In this document: piece by piece, positions 59,561 to 64,000 of the stretch
Layout of the letters: each line of letters opens with the position of its first letter
Position numbering within the stretch: the stretch's first letter is position 1
Origin: Spirogloea muscicola
Taxonomy: Eukaryota > Streptophyta > Zygnematophyceae > Spirogloeales > Spirogloeaceae
DNA length: 64,000 nt
Assembly (NCBI GenBank): GCA_009602725.1
Contig: WELB01000058.1
Location: forward strand, 10,085-74,084
Direction: 5' to 3'
Notes under the pieces: model-generated
The model's input: only the letters and a program-made list of their open reading frames with translations
Database searches by the model: none
What the model was told of the DNA's origin: nothing
Program-made: the position numbers and the translations under genes

Positions 59561-60295
59561 TCGAGCATTGTCCATTCTTTTTGGACTGGCTTTGCCAGCC
59601 TCTCTTCTCTGTGGCGATGGAGGTGTCCGGCATCACGCCAATCTCCTCAAGGCGCGGCAAGCCATACGTGTGGCGTCTGGACGTCGCCACCCCCCGGGGC
59701 GGTGGGCCTCGTCTGCTCCTGGACGTGGTACTGATCGACGCATACAAGGCTGGCGCACCCACGTCAACCGTGTCTGGCTGGGCCACGTCCAGCGTGGAGC
59801 GCAAGAAGGAGCGGCACTACCAGGATCATCACCAAGGGGACCATCTATATCCGTGTGCCATGGATATCTACGGAGGCTACGGCGTAAAAATGGTCCTCCC
59901 TGATCCAGCATCTGGCCCGGCTGGTTGATGCGCGTCGTCGAAGTCGGGGGGGCAGCTTGGGCCACTCCAGTATTCCGCAGGCCTTAGTTGCATAACATGG
60001 AATGCCGCTCTCACTTAGTTTGCAGCGCTCGCAAGCATTGGCTCTTCATCAACGTGCAGGGCGCGCTCTAAGTCAGGCCTCTGGCTTTCGTGGCGTCGCT
60101 CCAGCTCCCCAAGTCAGCTTGTCGAATTTGTTTGTGCTCACCCGTGGGTACTGATGTCACCTTTAGGCACCTTAGTTTCGGTCTCCGCATAATGTAGCCC
60201 TGTTTAGTTGGCCCTAGACTCTGCCTGAACAATGTATCGGCTTGAATTGGCCTCAATTTCATTTTATGCGCCCCGCGCGCCTCATCTCTATGGGC
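59561..60295 (+). mobile_element. Non-LTR retroelement 3' copy, subtype C, with hairpin at its upstream side
   Basis: The hairpin unit (GTCCATTCTTTTTGGACTGG, CTTTGCCAGCC; 59572-59610) sits directly before the coding part. The frame MEVSGITPISSRRGKPYVWR, LDVATPRGGGPRLLLDVVLI and ERKKERHYQDH runs to about 59890, where an A-run shifts the frame. The later blocks LIQHLARLVDARRRS and LQRSQALALHQRAGRALSQA continue in other frames to 60150. The tail 60151-60290 is the shared subtype C tail. Confidence 0.72.
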
Positions 60296-60329
60296 GAGCA
60301 CTTCTCTCGGGCTCCCCCTACTCACGCCA

Positions 60330-61375
60330 TTCTCCGCCCTCGCCCAAGCTTCTATTAGAGGGGCACAATCCAGACTGGTTACGGCAGTGGAAGACGAAGG
60401 CCGCGGAAGGTTGAGGAGGCTGCCAGAGATTCAGAACAATCCAAGGAGCTTTCCTTGGATTATTCTGGCAATACTTACTTCTCTGGCCACACCTGGTGCC
60501 ACTGACTGGATCACCTCTCCCCCCGTCGTCAATGCCTTCAGCATCAGCTCCGAGGCCTTTCGGACATCGCTTCAACTCTTCCTCGGCCTCCCACCTAACT
60601 GCCTGATTGGGGTGCGCCAGTGTGAGTGCGGCTTCCGTGCAGAGGGTGCTGTGCTCGCCACACACATGCTGAGATGCCCCACTGGACCAGAAGTGGGACG
60701 TCATCGCCGCACACTTGACATTGTGGGCGTGCGGCCTGGTGGAGGACCACGGGCCCTGATCGACGTTGTTGTTACGGAGGCATATGAAGGCCCAGCATCG
60801 ACACCCATCTCTGGGCACGCAGTGGGCGGTGCAGAACAAAGAAAACTGCGGCACTACTCCGATTACCCCCAATGCGATCAGCTCCTGCCAGTGGCCATTG
60901 ACATCTTTGGCTGTCTGGGTCCTCGTTTCCGTCGTTCGCACTCAAGCTCCCTCAGACCTTGTCCATTCTTTTGGGCTGGCCTTTCCCAGCCACCAGTCAA
61001 TCTGGCCGCGCTTTCTTCGTTTCCACACTCTCCTTCAAAGTATTGCCAATCTAGGCTACACTCGACGTGCAGATGTGTTTCCGGCTGAGATGGGCTTGCC
61101 AGCTGCATATCTGTCGCTCTTGCGACGACGAGTTTCGGCCTGTTTGCAGCGTGCTCAGGCTAGTGCCTTGCGCCAGAAAGCTGGGCGAGCTCTAGTTGGT
61201 GGCAGAAGGGCTCCGTTTCTGGCATCTGGTATTCATGCATCGATTAGTGACCTTTATGTATTGACCCGTAGTTATTGAGCGGGTCAATCTGCTGTAGGTT
61301 ATGTAGATCTTTAGATGTGCTTGCCTTTGTACTTGGCCATTTGGCCTACATTTGTTTCTAATACACGCAATTGCT
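60330..61375 (+). mobile_element. Non-LTR retroelement 3' copy, subtype D, with zinc-finger block
   Basis: The most 5'-extended copy. The frame from 60387 carries FRTSLQLFLGLPPNCLIGVR, then a C-x-C...H-x4-C knuckle, QCECGFRAEGAVLATHMLRC. Next are RRTLDIVGVRPGGGPRALID, VVVTEAYEG and QRKLRHYSDYPQCDQLLPVA. The combination of LGLP, C.CG, H...C and an R-H residue pair is typical of the region just after the reverse transcriptase in many non-LTR retroelements. An 86-bp insertion interrupts the frame at 60931. It resumes HTLLQSIANLGYTRRADVFP and ends ISDLYVLTRSY, stop 61276-61278. Subtype B-like tail to 61375. Confidence 0.78.
60931..61016 (+). mobile_element. 86-bp hairpin mobile unit with 8-bp target duplication
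   Basis: Flanked by perfect TCGTTTCC repeats at 60923-60930 and 61017-61024. The body begins GTCGTTCGCACTCAAGCTCC, contains GGGCTGGCCTTTCCCAGCC (6-7 bp stem) and ends CTGGCCGCGCTTTCT. Taking out the body and one repeat leaves a frame that aligns with the other retroelement copies (LGPRF-HTLLQSIA against LGARW-LELLTQLA). No terminal inverted repeats and no A tail. Related units are at 33.55, 48.9 (reversed) and 61.6 kb. Confidence 0.72.
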
Positions 61376-61424
61376 CCTCTCGGCGTGGCTCCAGGTGGGC
61401 ATGTAAATGGTTTTCTGATTGAAA

Positions 61425-61505
61425 AGAAGAGCGCGCGGAGCGCATGAAATGAAAGGGAGTCCAATACAAGCCAATATAATGTATCAGGCAGAGACTAGTG
61501 CAAAG
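61425..61505 (-). mobile_element. Reversed tail of retroelement subtype C
   Basis: Read on the minus strand it gives ACTAGTCTCTGCCTGATACA and CCCTTTCATTTCATGCGCTC, matching the plus-strand tails at 46.5 and 60.2 kb. No coding part. Confidence 0.6.
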
Positions 61506-61582
61506 TAAGCATTTTTCATAATGCGGAGACCTAAAATAAGAGAAGGAAGAGAAGAAATGACGCTTCCAGGAGACGCTTTCTG

Positions 61583-61653
61583 ATCTCGACTACCTTGTCC
61601 ATTCTTTTGGGCTGGCCTTTCCCAGCCACCAGTCAATCTGGCCGCGCTTTCTG
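61583..61653 (+). repeat. Hairpin unit next to the PI31 start
   Basis: Contains CCTTGTCCATTCTTTTGGGC, TGGCCTTTCCCAGCC and CACCAGTCAATCTGGCCG, almost identical to the unit at 60.96 kb. CGCTTTCTG occurs on both sides (61574-61582 and 61645-61653). However, CGCTTTCT is also the unit's own right end, so this is weak evidence for a target duplication. It ends about 100 bases before the PI31 ATG. Confidence 0.65.
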
Positions 61654-61754
61654 CTTTACTACGGGGTGCATGGTCCGTTGTACTCCGCAGTAAGAGAAGC
61701 TCCTGTGCCGCCGCCGCCAAGGCCGCCGCCGCCGCCGCCAGCGCCGCTGCCGCC

Positions 61755-64000
61755 ATGGCGACCGAGGAGGCGGTAATGGCCGCGATCAAGGCCGCCAAGC
61801 CCGCCTTCCGGGATGACCACGACCGGGTCGCGTTCGCCGCGCACGCCGTGGTGCTGGCATCGGGTTACAGCCTCGTGGCAGCTGGCCGTAGCGTCGACGC
61901 TGAGCCGTCCGGTCAGGGCCAGCTCTCTCAAGCCATGGCTACATGCAGTGGAGACGAGACTGCCTCGTCGAGCTGGAAGCCGGGCCATGGAAGTGACCCT
62001 GCGCGCTGCGGACGCATGGCTTGTCATGCAGAGGCAAAGGAGTCGGAGGCGACCAGCAGCTGGAACGATAGCAACGGCACGTACGCCTTCCGCTATGCGG
62101 CTGACGACGAACCCGAGCGGACGATGACTCTTAAGGGCACAGCCATGGGCGAGTCGCTCATGCTCGACGCAGCTGCTGACAGCAGGACCACCAACACAGA
62201 ACTAAAGTTGGTGTTACCTTCGCAAAGCGCATTTTGCCCAACAATCGGATATTAGGATAGCGGATATCCAGCTTTTGATTTCACTTTGAATATCTCAAGG
62301 CCATTACATGCATTTCAATCTGCAACCTACCTGATACGGGCGACTGTGTCAGTGCAGCTCTGCTGTCCTGCATGTGTCCGTATCTGAAGGAATTACCCTG
62401 GAAGTATGAGAACTTGGCAGCCTGTCACAAGTCGATGTGTGCGTGTTTTCAGGGTGAAGGACTACGTGGCAGATACCAGCAACTCAATTGATGCAAGGCG
62501 GTACAAGAATTTGAGATTGCTTGTGGAGCATGTTGAGAGAGACATTCTGAAGGACTTACATCCGCCTACTGCAAGTGCCAAGTCGACCAGTCGTTCCAGC
62601 CAGTATGCATGCCCACTCTTGTCTGTTGCCAGTCCCAACTCTGCTGCTTACACCACTAAACAAGTCCTTGCAGTACTACTCTTGCAGCCTTATCCTGCTA
62701 TTGTAAAGTACATATTGTTGCGTGATTATTTCAACCTAGACTAGTATAACAATTTACCCTGTTCACTTTTCACGCGCTCAACAATCATCCTGCACCTGCA
62801 GGGGGAAGGCCGAGACGAGTCGGCTGATTGAGGGCGAAAACCAACCTCAGTGGCAGCCTGCTCAGGGGTACATGTTCATCAATTGCATTAAGCTTTTTAG
62901 CTGCAAGGGATGGCTGCTGGCCAGTACTGAAATCTGCTGTGTGCGGTTGATCAGAGGCTGTGACAGTCACTGAAGTGCCGTTTATTCCCAAGCCAATTCA
63001 GCAGGAGTGGACTCTACGCACCCAACCAGGGACACGACGATCTTTATCCAGGGGGTGGACTTGGAGTTTTTCCCATGCGGTGCGCCACCAGCATGTAGTC
63101 TGCAGTCATTAGCAAAGATGCTCGAGTCCACTGCAGATCAAAGGCATCAGTCTGTGGGTCATTGGGCTTGTCTGTCTATAAGCAGAAACACGGTTATGAA
63201 TTATGCTTACAGATTGTCGATTGCGGTAGCGCGCGAGAAGATGATGTCAGTCTGTGGCTTTTCCTGCAGACCTGACATGTCAGGTCTTATGGGTGGCGTT
63301 GGAATACCCGGGGGAGGTGGCATGCTCCTTGGTAATCTAAGCTATTCTGTGTCGCTTTAGAACATACAATATGGGCTTGACCTAGCACTTTGCTGAGAAA
63401 GAAAGGCTGAGTCCTTCTCATACTGGAGCAGCGCTGAAATTGCTTGGTCTTGACAGGTCCCAATGATCCCAGGTGGGTAGGAGTTGGAAGCAGCCAGGGG
63501 CCTTATGGTGGTGGTCTTCCACCGTAAGATGCTAGTCCTTCCGTTGGAAACAGGCAGGAAGCTTGCGAGGATTTGTGTTCCATATGGAACAGTGACTGCT
63601 TGTGGCTTTTGGAAGTGCATTCACAGTGCTTTCATGATCTCCAATTATTGATATTGAGGCTCGATCAAGGAATCAATCAATGTCTTTCTGTGAGTTCGGC
63701 ATCATCTGCGTCATATTGCTGACGGACGGGGAATACTTTCAGTCTCAGTGCCGTCGTTTGTCAATGGTGATGCACAGAGGGGTCCCTGCAGGAGCTCGAT
63801 TTGATCCATACGGCCCTCCTGGAGTACCTGGATTTGAGCCAGACCGATTTGGCGGGTATGTTCGATCCCACTATACCCAGATGGCTTTCTTAGACTCATC
63901 ATTTTGGGCAAAGATTGGGGTGGTGATATAAGGTAGGCGAATTTGCCATCTGCCTGAGTTGTTATGTGGTAGCTCCACATGTGTTGTTGGGCTGCGCCAA
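61755..64000 (+). CDS. PTRE1: PI31/PTRE1 proteasome regulator (3' end outside window)
   Basis: PI31 family, a proteasome-binding regulator. Starts at ATG 61755: MATEEAVMAAIKAAKPAFRD, then DHDRVAFAAHAVVLASGYSL (FP domain). After a linker come WNDSNGTYAFRYAADDEPER, TMTLKGTAMGESLMLDAAAD and ELKL (to about 62211). Exon 2 (about 62455-62600) has VKDYVADTSNSIDARRYKNL and LLVEHVERDILKDL. The Pro/Gly-rich tail is split into short exons: GHDDLYPGGGLGVFPM (about 63003-63082), MSGLMGGVGIPGGGGMLLG (about 63268-63334), NDPRWVGVGSSQGPYGGGLP (about 63458-63524), and GARFDPYGPPGVPGFEPDRF (to about 63857, then a GTATGT donor). The final exon lies outside the window. The linker between the SGYSL and WNDSNG blocks is about 57 residues, longer than I expect. 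Confidence 0.88.

Overview
The window looks like nuclear DNA of a green alga, probably of the streptophyte (charophyte) line. Nearly every gene is cut by many short GT-AG introns. The encoded proteins resemble land-plant versions: a RUNKEL/Fused-type kinase that starts MNQYHIYEAIG, a plant cysteine oxidase, a plastid fibrillin, an NPQ6-type Ycf20 protein, HVA22, plant-type CNOT11 and IPK2. First exons are GC-rich and alanine-rich. Assignments rest on reading exons by eye, so most internal boundaries are approximate. The organism call is an inference.

Layout, left to right: OTUD6B-like deubiquitinase (+, cut by the left edge); inositol polyphosphate multikinase (-); CNOT11 (+); 20S proteasome beta-2/PBB (-); plastid fibrillin (-, 5' end in a 333-base gap); Ycf20/NPQ6-like (+); UFD1 (-); BCD1/ZNHIT6 (+); coatomer zeta (-); 26S ATPase RPT5 (+); TM9SF/nonaspanin (-); a retroelement zone; HVA22 (-); a second retroelement zone with a probable solo LTR; tRNA-Ala(AGC) (-); RUNKEL kinase (-); a large retroelement zone (about 44.7-49 kb); GINS2/PSF2 (+); plant cysteine oxidase (-); RFT1 (+); a fourth retroelement zone (59.5-61.7 kb); PI31/PTRE1 (+, cut by the right edge). 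Genes mostly alternate in strand. Convergent 3' spacers are short and clean, and divergent pairs probably share promoters.

Functional themes: six of the sixteen protein genes belong to ubiquitin-proteasome proteolysis (OTUD6B, PBB, UFD1, RPT5, PI31, and PCO, which feeds the N-degron pathway). Four are secretory-pathway genes (coatomer zeta, TM9SF, HVA22, RFT1), two are plastid genes, and the rest act in RNA biology, replication, inositol phosphate metabolism and cytokinesis.

The accessory DNA is dominated by 5'-truncated copies of a non-LTR retroelement-like family. The shared module has a D...K-rich PD-(D/E)XK-like block and ends in a conserved SDL..LTRGY stop. At least four subtypes (A-D here) occur. 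Around them lie at least fifteen copies of a small hairpin sequence built on GGGCTGGC...GCCAGCCC. One 86-bp copy sits inside a subtype D element between perfect 8-bp direct repeats, so it appears to be mobile itself. These elements gather next to start codons and avoid convergent 3' spacers. This hairpin unit and its relation to the retroelement is the most novel-looking signal in the window.

Assembly flags: isolated single Ns (5729, 12211, 32804, 54175), a 96-base T run ending at an N, and a likely 2-base deletion in a CNOT11 exon.
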